A stretch of 64,000 nucleotides of DNA from Dama dama (lineage: Eukaryota > Chordata > Mammalia > Artiodactyla > Cervidae), in the NCBI RefSeq assembly GCF_033118175.1, contig NC_083714.1:2852001-2916000 (forward strand), read 5' to 3'. Both the position numbers and the translations under genes were made by a program. The notes under the pieces are model-generated. The model had not been told where the DNA came from. It did not search any database and worked only from the letters and a program-made list of their open reading frames with translations. The stretch's first letter is position 1; the number at the start of each line of letters is the position of its first letter. Positions 1-12,296 of the stretch are shown piece by piece.

Positions 1-573
1 ACACGTGTTTGTTCAGCGACGTAAGGACTCCAGCCTAGGTGCGAGGGACACCTCGGGATTCACCTCGAGTCTTGGCATGGCAATTGGGACGCGTCTCCAC
101 GTGAGGGGGGAGACCCAGGGTCCCTTTCCACGTGCCACAGGGATCCTGGGACTCCTATCCATTTTCAAGAGGAGTCAGGCATCGTCTCCTTTGGAAGCAT
201 TGATCTCCGCGGACCTCTCGAGTTTCCAAAGGATGTGAGGCCTCCGGTCGCGATGAGGCGGAGGACTAGGTCTTTCTCTGTGGTCTCCACAGGGAATTCA
301 GACATCCCTTCGTTTTGGGAGATGCAACACAAGCCTGCATTCAATTCACTGCAGGGATATCCGGCCTTACTTCGAGTCAGAGCATCTCTTTCTCCATTCC
401 ACTTGAGGCCACAAACTCAGGGTCCCTCTCACATACCTGTAGCTGAGAGAAGCCTCCTCTTGAGGTGCTTGTGGAAAGTTGGTATTCCTCTTGATTCGAA
501 GCCAGGGACTCCGCTCTCATCTCGAGTTGATTTGGGGTCCACGGAGCCCTTTCATGTTGCTCCAGTGACCTCA
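1..573 (+). repeat. Partial 796-bp satellite monomer at window start
   Basis: This is the last 573 bases of a monomer cut by the window edge. It starts in the CACGTG/GACGTC part of the unit and runs to the ggatccctctagac landmark at 574. It shows private changes relative to its neighbours, for example gacgtaagg where most copies read gacgtcagg. Confidence 0.9.
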
Positions 574-1369
574 GGATCCCTCTAGACTTGAGACAGTGAT
601 CTTGGGTTTTCTCTGGAGTGCCATCAAGGAAATCAAGGCTCCTTTCACGTTTGATGTGGAACACGGAATTGCTCTGCACGCAGTGCAGGGGAATCGGGCC
701 TCATCTCGCGGCGAGGGGGAAGTCTCATGGTTTTTCTCGAGTTGAGGCCGGAACCTGGGGTATATTCTCGAGTTACGACAGGGAGGGCCCTTCCAGACAC
801 GTGTTTGTTCAGCGACTTCAGGACTCCTGCCTAGGTGCGAGGGACACCTCGGGATTCTCCTCGAGTCTTGGCATGGCAATTGGGACGCGTCTCCACGTGA
901 GGCGGGAGACCCCGGGTCCCTTTCGACGTGCCACAGGGATCCTGGGACTCCTATCCATTTTCAAGAGGAGTCAGGCATCATCTCCTTTGGAAGCATTGAT
1001 CTCCGCGGACTTCTCGAGTTTTCAAAGGATGTGAGGCCTCCGTTCGCTTTGAGGCGGAGGACTAGGTCTTTCTCTGGGGTCTCCACAGGGGATTCAGACA
1101 ACCCTTCGTCTTGGGAGATGCAAGACGAGCCTGCCTTCAATACACTGCAGGAATATCCGGCCTTACTTCGAGTCAGAGCATCTCGGTGTCCATTCCACTT
1201 GAGGCCACAAACTCAGGTTCCCTCTCACATACCTGTAGCTGAGAGAAGCCTCCTCTTGAGATGCTTGTGGAAACTTGGTATTCCTCTTGAGTCGAAGCCA
1301 GGGACTAAGCTCTCATCTCGAGTTGATTTGGGGTCCACGGAGCCCTTTCGTGTTGCTCCAATGACCTCA
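574..1369 (+). repeat. 796-bp satellite monomer outside the left trimer
   Basis: A full monomer. It differs from the trimer copies that follow it and shares variants with right-flank monomers: acaaccc at 1098 (also at 55826) and cctccgttcgc near 1036 (also near 55765 and 57357). The shared variants suggest the two flanks belonged to one homogenising array. Confidence 0.85.
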
Positions 1370-3755
1370 GGATCCCTCTAGACTTGAGACAGTGATCTTG
1401 GCTTTTCTCTGGAGTGCCATCAAGGAAATCAAGGCTCCTTTCACGTTTGATGTGGAACACGGAATTGCTCTGCACGCAGTGCAGGGGAATCGGGCCTCAT
1501 CTCGCGGCAAGGGGGAAGTCTCATGGTTTTTCTCGAGTTGCGGCCGGAACATGGGGTATATTCTCGAGTTACGACGGGGAGGGCCCTTCCATACACGTGT
1601 TTGTTCAGCGACGTCAGGACTCCTGCCTAGGTGCGAGGGACACCTCGGGATTCTCCTCGAGTCTCGGCATGGCAATTGGGACGCGTCTCCACGTGAGGCG
1701 GGAGACCCAGGGTCCCTTTCCACGTGCCACAGGGATCCTGGGACTACTATCCATTTTCAAGAGGAGTCAGGCATCGTCTCTTTTGGAAATATTGATTTCC
1801 GCAGACCTCTCGAGTTTTCAAAGGATGTGAGGCCTCCGGTCGCATTGAGGCGGAGGACTAGGTCTTTCTCTGTGGTCTCCACAGGGTATTCAGACATCCC
1901 TTCGTCTTGGGAGATGCAAGACGAGCCTGCATTCAATTCACTGCAGGGATATCCAGCCTTACTTCGAGGCAGAGCATCTCGGTGTCCTTTCCACTTGAGG
2001 CCACAAACTCAGGGTCCCTCTCACATACCTGTAGCTGAGAGAAGCCTCCACTTGAGGTGCTGTGGAAAGTTGGTATTCCTCTTGAGACGACGCTAGGGAC
2101 TAAGCTCTCATCTCGAGTTGATTTGGGGTCCACAGAGCCCTTTCGTGTTGCTCCAGTGACCTCAGGATCCCTCTAGACTTGAGACAGTGATCTTGGGTTT
2201 TCTCTGGAGGGCCATCAAGGAAATGAAGGCTCCTTTCACGTTTGATGTGGAACCCGGAATTGCTCTGCACGCAGTGCAGGGGAATCGGGCCTCATCTCGC
2301 GGCGAGGGGGAAGTCTCATGGTTTTTCTCGAGTTGCGGCCGGAACCTGGGGTATATTCTCGAGTTAAGACGGGGAGGGCCCTTCCAGACACTTGTTTGTT
2401 CAGCGACGTCAGGACTCCTGCCTAGGTCCGAGGGACACCTCGGGATTCTCCTCGAGTCTTGGCATGGCAATTGGGACGCGTCTCCACGTGAGGCGGGAGA
2501 CCCAGGGTCCCTTTCCACGTGCCACAGGGATCCTGGGACTCCTATCCATTTTCAAGAGGAGTCAGGCATCGTCTCCTTTGGAAGCATTGATCTCCGCGGA
2601 CCTCTCGAGTTTTCAAAGGATGTGAGGCCTCCGGTTGCGTTGAGTGGGAGGACTAGGTCTTTCTCTGTGGTCTCTACAGGGGATTCAGACATCCCTTTGT
2701 TTTGGGAGATGCAAGACGAACCTGCATTCAATTCACTGCAGGGATATCCGGACTGACTTCGAGTCAGAGCATCTCGGTGTCCATTCCACTTGAGGCCACA
2801 AACTCAGGGTCCCTCTCACATACCTGTAGCTGAGAGAAGCCTCCTCTTGAGGTGCTTTTGGAAAGTTGGTATTCCGCTTGAGTCGAAGCCAGGGACTAAG
2901 CTCTCATCTCGAGTTGATTTGGGGTCCACGGAGCACTTTCGTGTTGCTCCAGTGACCTCAGGATCCCTCTAGACTTGAGACAGTGATCTTGGGTTTTCTC
3001 TGGAGTGCCATCAAGGAAATCAAGGCTCCTTTCAGGCTTGATGTGGAACACGGAATTGCTCTGCACGCAGTGCAGGGGAATCGGGCCTCATCTCGCGGTG
3101 AGGGGGAAGTCTCATGGTTTTTCTCGAGTAGCGGCCGGAACCTGGGATATATTCTCGAGTTACGACGGGGAGGGCGCTTCCATACACGTGTTGGTTCAGC
3201 GACATCAGGACTCCTGCCTAGGTGCGTGGGACACCTCGGGATTCTCCTCGAGTCTTGGCATGGAAATTGGGACGCATCTCCACGTGAGGCGCGAGACCCA
3301 GGATCCCTTTCCACGTGCCTCAGGGATCCTGGGACTCCTATCCATTTGCAAGAGGAGTCAGGCATCGTCTCCTTTGGAAGCATTGATCTCCGCGGACCTC
3401 TCGAATTTTCAAAGGATATGAGGCCTCCGGTCGCGTTGAGGCGGAGGACTAGGTCTTTCTCTGTGGTCTCCACAGGGGATTCAGACATCCCTTCGTCTTG
3501 GGAGATGCAAGACGAGCCTGCATTCAATTCACTGCAGGGATATCCGGCCTTACTTCGAGTCAGAGCATCTCGGTGTCCATTCCACTTGAGGCCACAACTA
3601 AGGGTTCCTCTCACATAACTGTAGCTTAGAGAAGCCTCCTCTTGAGGTGCTTGTGGAAAGTTGGTATTCCGCTTGAGTCGAAGCCAGGGACTAAGCTCTC
3701 ATCTCGAGTTGATTTGGGGTCCACGGGCCCCTTTCGTGTTTCTCCAGTGACCTCA
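1370..3755 (+). repeat. Left three-monomer higher-order repeat, copy 1 (about 2,386 bp)
   Basis: Three monomers start at 1370, 2165 and 2961, each with its own variants that recur 2,386 bp later. Monomer 1 has catggggtat, ggaaatattgatttccg and gtgctgtggaaag. Monomer 2 has gtggaacccg and gcgttgagtgggagg. Monomer 3 has gggcgcttccatac and cgtgttggttcag. Neighbouring monomers differ more from each other than from their partner in copy 2, which is what defines a higher-order repeat. Copies 1 and 2 are visibly less identical than the right-flank trimers. Confidence 0.85.
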
Positions 3756-6141
3756 GGATCCCTCTAGACTTGAGACAGTGATCGTGGGTTTTCTCTGGAG
3801 TGCCATCAAGGAAATCAAGGCTCCTTTCACGTTTGATGTGGAACACGGAATTGCTCTGCACGCAGAGCAGGGTAATCGGGCCTCATCTCGCGGCGAGGGG
3901 GAAGTCTCATGGTTTTTCTCGAGTTGCGGCCGGAACATGGGGTATATTCTCGAGTTACGACGGGGAGGGCCCTTCCATACACGTGTTTGTTCAGCGACGT
4001 CAGGACTCCTGCCTAGGTGCGAGGGACACCTCCGGATTCTCCTCGAGTCTTGGCATGGCAATTGGGACGCGTCTCCACGTGAGGCGGGAGACCCAGGGTC
4101 CCTTTCCACGTGCCACAGGGATCCTGGGTCTACTATCCATTTTCAAGAGGAGTCAGGCATCGTCTCTTTTGGAAATATTGATTTCCGCGGACCTCTCGAG
4201 TTTTCAAAGGATGTGAGGCCTCCGGTCGCATTGAGGCGGAGGACTAGGTCTTTCTCTGTGGTCTCCACAGGGTATTCAGACATCCCTTCGTCTTGGGAGA
4301 TGCAAGACGAGCCTGCATTCAATTCACTGCATTGATATCCAGCCTTACTTCGAGGCAGAGCATCTCGGTGTCCTTTCCACTTGAGGCCACAAACTCAGGG
4401 TCCCTCTCACATACCTGTAGCTGAGAGAAGCCTCCACTTGAGGTGCTGTGGAAAGTTGGTATTCCTCTTGAGACGAAGCTAGGGACTAAGCTCTCATCTC
4501 GAGTTGATTTGGGGTCCACAGAGCCCTTTCGTGTTGCTCCAGTGACCTCAGGATCCCTCTAGACTTGAGACAGTGATCTTAGGTTTTCTCTGGAGGGCCA
4601 TCAAGGAAATCAAGGCTCCTTTCACGTTTGATGTGGAACCCGTAATTGCTCTGCATGCAGTGCAGGGGAATCGGGCCTCATCTCGCTGCGAGGGGGAAGT
4701 CTCATGGTTTTTCTCGAGTTGCGGCCGGAACATGGGGTATATTCTCGAGTTACGACGGGGAGGGCCCTTCCAGACACGTGTTTGTTCAACGACGTCAGGA
4801 CTCCTGCCTAGGTGCGAGGGACACCTCGGGATTCTCCTCGAGTCTTGGCATGGCAATTGGGACACGTCTCCACGTGAGGCGGGAGACCCAGCGTCCCTTT
4901 CCACGTGCCACAGGGATCCTGGGACTCCTATCCATTTTCAAGAGGAGTCAGGCATCGTCTCCTTTGGAAGCATTGATCTCCGCGGACCTCTCGAGTTTTC
5001 AAAGGATGTGAGGCCTCCGGTTGCGTTGAGTGGGAGGACTAGGTCTTTCTCTGTGGTCTCCACAGGGGATTCAGACATCCCTTTGTTTTGGGAGATGCAA
5101 GACGAGCCTGCATTCAATTCACTGCAGGGATATCCGGACTTACTTCGAGTCAGAGCATCTCGGTGTCCATTCCACTTGAGGGCACAAACTCAGGGTCCCT
5201 CTCACATACCTGTAGCTGAGAGAAGCCTCCTCTTGAGGTGCTTGTGGAAAGTTGGTATTCCTCTGGACTCGAAGCCAGGGACTAAGCTCTCATCTCGAGT
5301 TGATTTGGGGTCCACGGAGCACTTTCGTGTTGCTCCAGTGACCTCAGCATCCCTCTAGACTTGAAACAGTGATCTTGGGTTTTCTCTGGAGTACCATCAA
5401 GGAAATCAAGGCTCCTTTCACGTTTGATGTGGAACACGGAATTGCTCTGCACGCAGTGCAGGGGAATCGGGCCTCATCTCGCGGCGAGGGGGAAGTCTCA
5501 TGGTTTTTCTCGAGTTGTGGCCGGAACTTGGGGTATATTCTCGAGTTACGACGGGGAGGGCGCTTCCATACACGTGTTGGTTCAGCGACGTCAGGACTCC
5601 TGCCTAGGTGCGAGGGACACCTCGGGATTCTCATCGAGTCTTGGCATAGCAATTGGGACGCATCTCCACGTGAGGCGGGAGACCCAGGGTCCCTTTCCAC
5701 GTGCCACAGGGATCCGGGAATCCTATCCATTTTCAAGAGGAGTCAGGCATCGTCTCCTTTGGAAGCATTGATCTCCGCGAACCTCTCGAGTTTTCAAAGG
5801 ATGTAAGGCCTCCGGTCGCGATGAGGCGGAGAACTTGGTCTTTCTCTGTGGTCTCCAAAGGGGATTCAGACATCCCTTCGTCTTGGGAGATGCAAGACGA
5901 GCCTGCATTCAATTCACTGCAGGGATATCCGGCCTTACTTCGAGTCAGAGCATCTCGGTGTCCATTCCACTTGAGGCCACAAACTCAGGGTCCCTCACAC
6001 ATACCTGTAGCTGAGAGAAGCCTTCTCTTGATGTGCTTGTGGAAAGTTGGTATTCCTCTTGAGTCGAAGCCAGGGACTAAGCTCTCATCTCGAGTTGATT
6101 TGGGGTCCACAGAGAACTTTCGTGTTGCTACAGTGACCTCA
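3756..6141 (+). repeat. Left three-monomer higher-order repeat, copy 2 (about 2,386 bp)
   Basis: Monomers start at 3756, 4551 and 5347 and carry the same diagnostic variants, in the same order, as those at 1370, 2165 and 2961. The third monomer has lost the BamHI-type landmark (gcatcc instead of ggatcc at 5347). Several private substitutions separate the two copies, for example actgcattgat near 4325 where copy 1 has actgcagggat. Confidence 0.85.
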
Positions 6142-6976
6142 GGATCCCTCTAGACTTGAGACAGTGATCTTGGGTTTTCTCTGGAGTGCCATCAAGGAAA
6201 TCAAGGCTCCTTTCACGTTTGATGTGGAACACAGAATTGCTCTGCACGCAGTGCAGGGGAATCGGGCCTCATATCACGGCGAGGGGGAAGTCTCATGGTT
6301 TTTCTCGAGTTGCGGCCGGAACCTGGGGTATATTCTCGAGTTACGACGGGGAGGGCCCTTCCAGACACGTGTTTGTTCAGCGACGTAAGGACTCCTGCCT
6401 AGGTGCGAGGGACACCTCGGGATTCTCCTCGAGTCGTGGCATGGCAATTTGGACGCATTTCCACGTTTGATGGGAGACCCGGTGTCTCTTTCCCCGTGCC
6501 ACAGGGATCCTGGGACACCTAACCATTTTCAAGAGGAGTCAGGCATCGTCTCCTTTGGAAGCATTCATCTCCGCGGACCTCTCCAGTTTTCAAAGGATGT
6601 GAGGCCTCCGGTCTCTATGAGGCGGAGAACTAGGTCTTTCTCTGTGGTCTGCACAGGGGATTCAGACATGCCTTCGTCTTGGGAGATGCAAGACGAGTCT
6701 GCATTCAATTCACTGCAGGGATATGCGGCCTTACTTGGAGTCAGATAATCTCGGTGTCCATTCCACTTGAGGCCACAAACTCAGGGTCCCTCTCACATAC
6801 CTGTAGCTGAGAGAAGCCTCCTCTTGAGGTGCTTGTGGAAAGTTGGTATTCCTCTTCAGTCGAAGCCAGGGACTAAGCTCTAATCTCGAGTTGATTTGGG
6901 GTCCACGGAGCCCTTTCATGTTACTCCAGTGACCTCAGGATCCCTCTAGACTTGAAATAGTGATCTTGGGTTTTCT
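6142..6976 (+). repeat. Diverged edge monomer plus 39 bp of the next, ending at the junction
   Basis: The monomer at 6142-6937 does not continue the trimer. It carries clustered private changes, for example near 6452-6500, where the usual acgcgtctccacgtgagg reads acgcatttccacgtttga and several bases of the following stretch differ. The next monomer starts at 6938 and is lost after the landmark gggttttct. Raised divergence at an array edge is expected where unequal exchange is rare. Confidence 0.85.
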
Positions 6977-6985
6977 GAAGATCTG
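6968..6985. other. Left junction: 796-bp satellite to 28-bp satellite
   Basis: Intact monomers read gggttttctctggagtgcc. Here the sequence reads gggttttctgaagatctg and then continues as 28-bp units, so the break falls at about 6976. No target-site duplication, poly(A) or terminal repeat is visible. The placement is good to a few bases because both sides allow ctg/tga microhomology. Confidence 0.8.
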
Positions 6986-8239
6986 AAATGTTGTGAAAAA
7001 CATGAAGAGCCTAAAAGGTGTGAAAAATATGAAAAGCTTCAAAAGATGTCACAAATATGAGGAGCATGAAACGGTCTGAAAAATTGGAGGATCATGAAGC
7101 GGTGTTGAAAAACATGAAGAGCATGAAAAGCTGTGAAAAATATGAAGAGCTTCAAAAGGTGTCAAAAATATGGGAGCACGAAACGGTCTGAAAAATACGA
7201 GAAAAATGAAGCGGTGTTGAAAACCATGAAGAGCCTGAAAAGGTGTGAAAAATATGAAGAGCTTCAAAATGTGTCAAAAATATGAGAAGCATGAAACGGT
7301 CTGAAAAATAGGAGGAGCATGAAGAGGTGTTAAAAAACATGTAGAGCATGAAAAGGGGTGAAAAATATGAAGAGCTTCAAAAGGTGTCAAAACTATGAGG
7401 AGTATGAAACGGTCTGAAAATAGGAGCAGCATGAAACGGTGTTCAAAAACATGAAGAGCCTGAAAAGGTGTGAAAAATATGAAGAGCTTCAAAAGGTGTC
7501 AAAAATTAGATTAGCATGGAACGGTCTCAAAAATAGGAGGAGCATGAAGTGGTGTTGAAAAACATGAAGAGCCTGAAAATGTGTAAAATATATGAAGAGC
7601 TTCAAAAGGTGTGAAAAATATTAGGAGCTTCAAAAGAGGTCAAAAAAATGAGGAGCATGAAACGGTCTGAACAATAGGAGGAGCATGAAGTGGTATTGAA
7701 AAACATGAAGAGCCTGAAAACGTGTGAAAAATATGAAGAGCTTTAAAAATATGAAAAATATGAAGAGACTCAAAAGGTGTGAAAAATATGAAGAGCTTCA
7801 AAAGATGTCAAAAATGAGATGAGCATGAAACGGTCTGAAGAAAAGGAGGAGCATGAAGCGGAGTTCACAAAAATGAAGAGCCTGAAAAGGTGTGAAAAAT
7901 ATGAAGAGCTTCAAAGGGTGTGAAATACATGAGGAGCATGAAACGGTCTCAAAAATAGGTGGAGCATGAAGCGGTGTTGAAAAACAAGAAGAGCCTGAAA
8001 AGGTGTGAAAAATATGAAGAGCTTCAAGGGTGTGAAATACATGAGGAGCATGAAACGGTCTGAAAACAGGAGGAGCATGAAGCGGTGTTGAAAAACATGA
8101 AGAGCCAGAAAAGCTATGAAAAATATGAAGAGCTTCAAAAGGTGTCAAAAATATGAGGAGCATGAAACGGTCTGAAAAATAGGAGGAACATGAAGCGGTT
8201 TTGAAAAACATGAAGAGCTTCAAAAGGTGTGAAAAATAT

Positions 8240-9262
8240 GAAGAGCTTCAAAAGGTGTCAAAAGTATGAGGAGCATGAAACGTTCTGAAAAAGGAGTAGC
8301 ATGAAAATTTGTTCAAAAACATGAAGAGCCTGGAAATGTGTGATAAATATGAAGAGTCTCAAAACGTGTCAAAAATATGAGGAGCATGAAACGGTCTGAA
8401 AAATAGGAGGAGCATGAAGCGGTGTTCAGAAAAATGAAGAGCCTGAAAAGGTGTGAAATATATGAAGAGCTTCAAAAGGTGTCAAAAATGAGAAGTGCAT
8501 GAAACGAACTGACCAATAGGAGGAGCATGAAGTGGTGTTGAAATACATGAAGAGCCTGTAAAGGTGTGCAAAATATGAAGAGCTCAAAAGGTGTGAAATA
8601 CATGAGGAGCATGAAACGGTCTGAAAAAGAGGAGAAACATGAAGCGGTGTTGAAAAACATGAAGAGCCTGAAGAGGTGTGAAAAATATGAAGAGTTTCTA
8701 AAGGTGTAAAAATATGAGGAGCATGAAATGGTCTGAAATATAGGAGGAGCATGAAGTGGTTGTGAATAACATGAAGAGCCTGAAAAGGTGTGCAAAATAT
8801 AAAAAGCTTCAAAAGGTGTGAAATATATGAGGAGCATGAAACGGTCTGAAAAATAGGAGGAGCATGAAGCGGTGTTCAAAAAAATGCAGAGAGTGAAAAG
8901 GTGTGAAAAATATGAAGAGCTTCAAAAGGTGTAAAAAATAGGAGGAGCATGAAACAGTTTAAAAATAGGAGGAGCATCAAGTGGTGTAGAAAAACATGAA
9001 GAGCCTGAAAACGTGTGAAAAATAAGAAGAGCTTCAAAAATATGAAAAAAATGAAGAGCTTCAAAAGGTGTGAAAAATATGAAGAGCTTCAAAAGATGTC
9101 AAAAATGAGATGAGCATGAAACGGTCTGAAAAATAGTAGCATGAAGCGGTGCTGAAAATCATGAAGAGCCTGAAAAGGTGTGAAAAATATGAAGAGCTTC
9201 AAAAGGTTTCAAAAATATGAGGAGAATTAAACGGTCTGAAAAATATGAGGAGCATGAAGTGG
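8240..9262 (+). repeat. Segmental duplication within the 113-bp domain, copy 1
   Basis: This stretch reappears at about 11300-12296. Shared private variants include aaaagtatgagg (8260 and 11322), aaaaaggagtagcatg, ctggaaatgtgtgataaat and the truncated gcttcaaaaatatg unit. The offset is 3,062 bp at the left and 3,034 bp further right, because copy 2 lacks one 28-bp unit present near 8680-8708. Confidence 0.8.
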
Positions 9263-11299
9263 TGATGAAAAACATGAAGAGCCTGAAAAGGTGTGAAAAA
9301 TATGAAGAGCTTCAAAAGGTTTCAAAAATATGAGGAGTATGAAACGGTCCGAAAAATAGAAGGATCATCAAGCGGTGTTGAAAAACATAAAGAGCCTGAA
9401 AAGGTTTGAAAAATATGAAGAGCTTCAAAAGGTGTGAAATATATGAAGAGCTTCAAAAGTTGTAAAAAATAGGAGGAGCATGAAACGGTTTCAAAAATAG
9501 GAGGAGCATCAATTGGTGCAGAAAAACATGAAGAGCCTGAAAACGTGTGAAAAATATGAAGAGCTTAAAAAATATGAAAAATATGAAGAGCTTCAAAAGG
9601 TGTGAAAAATATGAAGAGCTTCAAAAGATGTCAAAAATATGAGGAGCAAGAAAGGGTCTGAAAAATAGGAGGAGCATGAAGCCGTGTTCAAAAACATGAA
9701 GAGCCTGAAAAGGTGTGAAAAATATGAAGAGCTTCAAAAGGTGTCAAAAATATGAGGAGCATGAAAGGGTCTGAAAAATAGGAGGAGCATGAAGCCGTGT
9801 TCAAAAACATGAAGAGCCTGAAAAGGTGTGAAAAATAGGAACAGCTGCAAAAGGTGTCAAAATTTGAGGAGTATGAAACGGTTTGAAAAATAGCAGGAGA
9901 ATGAAGCGGTGTTGAAAAACATGAAGAGTTTGAAAACGTGTGAAAAATATGAAGAGCTTCAAAAGGTTTCAAAAATATGAGAAGCATGAAACGGTCTGAA
10001 AAATAGGAGGAGCATGAAATGGTGTTCAAAAACAAGAAGAGCCTGAAAAGGTGTGAAAAACATGAAGAACATGAAAAGGTGTGCAAATATGAAGAGCTTA
10101 AAAAGGTGTCAAAAATATGAGGAGCATGAAACGGTCTGAAAAAGAGGAGGAGAATGAAGCGGTGTTCATAAACATGGCGACCTGAAAAGGTGTGAAAAAT
10201 ATGAAGAGCCTCAAAACGTGTCAAAAATATGAGAAGCATGAAACGGTTTGAAAAATAGGAGGAGCATGAAGCGGTGTTGACAAATATGAAGAGCCTGAAA
10301 ACGTTTGAAAAATATGAAGAGCTGTAAAAGTTGTGAGAAATATGAAGAGCTTCAAAAGGTGTCAAAAATGAAAAGAGCATGAAACGGTCTGAAAAATAGG
10401 AGGAGCATGAAGTGGTGTTGAAAAACATGAAGAGCCTGAAAAGGTGTGAAAAATATGAAGAGCTTCTAAAGGTGTGAAATACATGAGGAGCATGAAACTG
10501 TCAGAAAAATAGGAGAAGCATGAAGTGATGTTCAAAAACATAGAAAGCCTGAAAAGGTGTGAAAAATATGAAGAGCATGAAAAGTTGTCAAACATATGAG
10601 GAGCATGAAACGGTTTGAAAAATAGGAGGAGCATGAAACGTTGTTCAAAAACATGAAGAAACTGAAAAGGTGTGAAAAATATGAAGAGCCTCAAAAGGTG
10701 TCAAAAATATGAGTATCATGAAACGGTCTGAAAAATAGGAGGAGCATGAAGCGGTGTTGAAAAACATGAAGAGCCTGAAAACCTGTGAAAAATATGAAGA
10801 GCTTCAAAAGGTGTCAAAATTGAGATGAGCATGAAACGGTCTGAAAAATACGAGGAGCATGAAGTGGTGTTGAAAAACATGAAGAGCCTGAAAACGTGTG
10901 AAATATATAAAGAGCTTCAAAATGTGTCAAAACTATGAGGAGCATGAAACTGTCTGATAAATAGGAGGAGCATGAAGCGGTGTTGAAAAACATGAAGAGC
11001 CTGAAAAGGTGTGAAAAATATGAAGAGCTTCAAAAGGTGTGAAATATATGAGGAGCATGAAACGGTCTGAAAAATAGGAGGAGCATGAAGCGGTGTTCAA
11101 AAAAATGCAGAGAGTAAAAAAGTGTGAAAAATATGAAGAGCTTCAAAAGGTGTAAAAAATAGGAGGAGCATGAAACAGTTTAAAAATAGGAGGAGCATCA
11201 AGTGGTGTAGAAAAACATGAAGAGCCTGAAAACGTGTGAAAAATAAGAAGAGCTTCAAAAATATGAAAAAAATGAAGAGCTTCAAAAGGTGTGAAAAAT

Positions 11300-12296
11300 A
11301 TGAAGAGCTTCAAAACGTGTCAAAAGTATGAGGAGCATGAAACGTTCTGAAAAAGGAGTAGCATGAAAATTTGTTCAAAAACATGAAGAGCCTGGAAATG
11401 TGTGATAAATATGAAGAGTCTCAAAACGTGTCAAAAATATGAGGAGCATGAAACGGTCTGAAAAATAGGAGGAGCATGAAGCGGTGTTCAGAAAAATGAA
11501 GAGCCTGAAAAGGTGTGAAATATATGAAGAGCTTCAAAAGGTGTCAAAAATGAGAAGTGCATGAAACGAACTGAACAATAGGAGGAGCATGAAGTGGTGT
11601 TGAAATACATGAAGAGCCTGTAAAGGTGTGCAAAATATGAAGAGCTCAAAAGGTGTGAAATACATGAGGAGCATGAAACGGTCTGAAAAAGAGGAGAAGC
11701 ATGAAGCGGTGTTGAAAAACATGAAGAGCCTGAAAAGGTGTAAAAATATGAGGAGCATGAAATGGTCTGAAATATAGGAGGAGCATGAAGTGGTTGTGAA
11801 TAACATGAAGAGCCTGAAAAGGTGAGCAAAATATAAAAAGCTTCAAAAGGTGTGAAATATATGAGGAGCATGAAACGGTCTGAAAAATAGGAGGAGCATG
11901 AAGCGGTGTTCAAAAAAATGCAGAGAGTAAAAAAGTGTGAAAAATATGAAGAGCTTCAAAAGGTGTAAAAAATAGGAGGAGCATGAAACAGTTTAAAAAT
12001 AGGAGGAGCATCAAGTGGTGTAGAAAAACATGAAGAGCCTGAAAACGTGTGAAAAATAAGAAGAGCTTCAAAAATATGAAAAAAATGAAGAGCTTCAAAA
12101 GGTGTGAAAAATATGAAGAGCTTCAAAAGATGTCAAAAATGAGATGAGCATGAAACGGTCTGAAAAATAGTAGCATGAAGCGGTGCTGAAAATCATGAAG
12201 AGCCTGAAAAGGTGTGAAAAATATGAAGAGCTTCAAAAGGTTTCAAAAATATGAGGAGAATTAAACGGTCTGAAAAATATGAGGAGCATGAAGTGG
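11300..12296 (+). repeat. Segmental duplication within the 113-bp domain, copy 2
   Basis: Partner of 8240-9262, one 28-bp unit shorter. Part of the same segment occurs a third time just upstream: the stretch 11045-11300 repeats 813 bp later. The area is therefore a short stack of partially overlapping copies. Confidence 0.8.

Larger units (their letters stand above)
1..6976 (+). repeat. Left array of 796-bp CpG-rich satellite (ruminant satellite I-like)
   Basis: Head-to-tail monomers are phased on the landmark ggatccctctagac, which starts at 574, 1370, 2165, 2961, 3756, 4551, (5347 as gcatcc), 6142 and 6938, so the period is 795-796 bp. Each monomer carries CTCGAG sites, a CGGCCG and many CpGs. 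The 31-bp spacing of CTCGAG sites and the unit length match what is known of ruminant satellite I; the family name is inferred and not aligned. Plus-strand frames of up to 261 codons and minus-strand frames of 118 codons recur in every monomer only because the monomers are copies of each other. No gene, RNA or transposon is visible. The array stops abruptly at about 6976. Confidence 0.93.
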
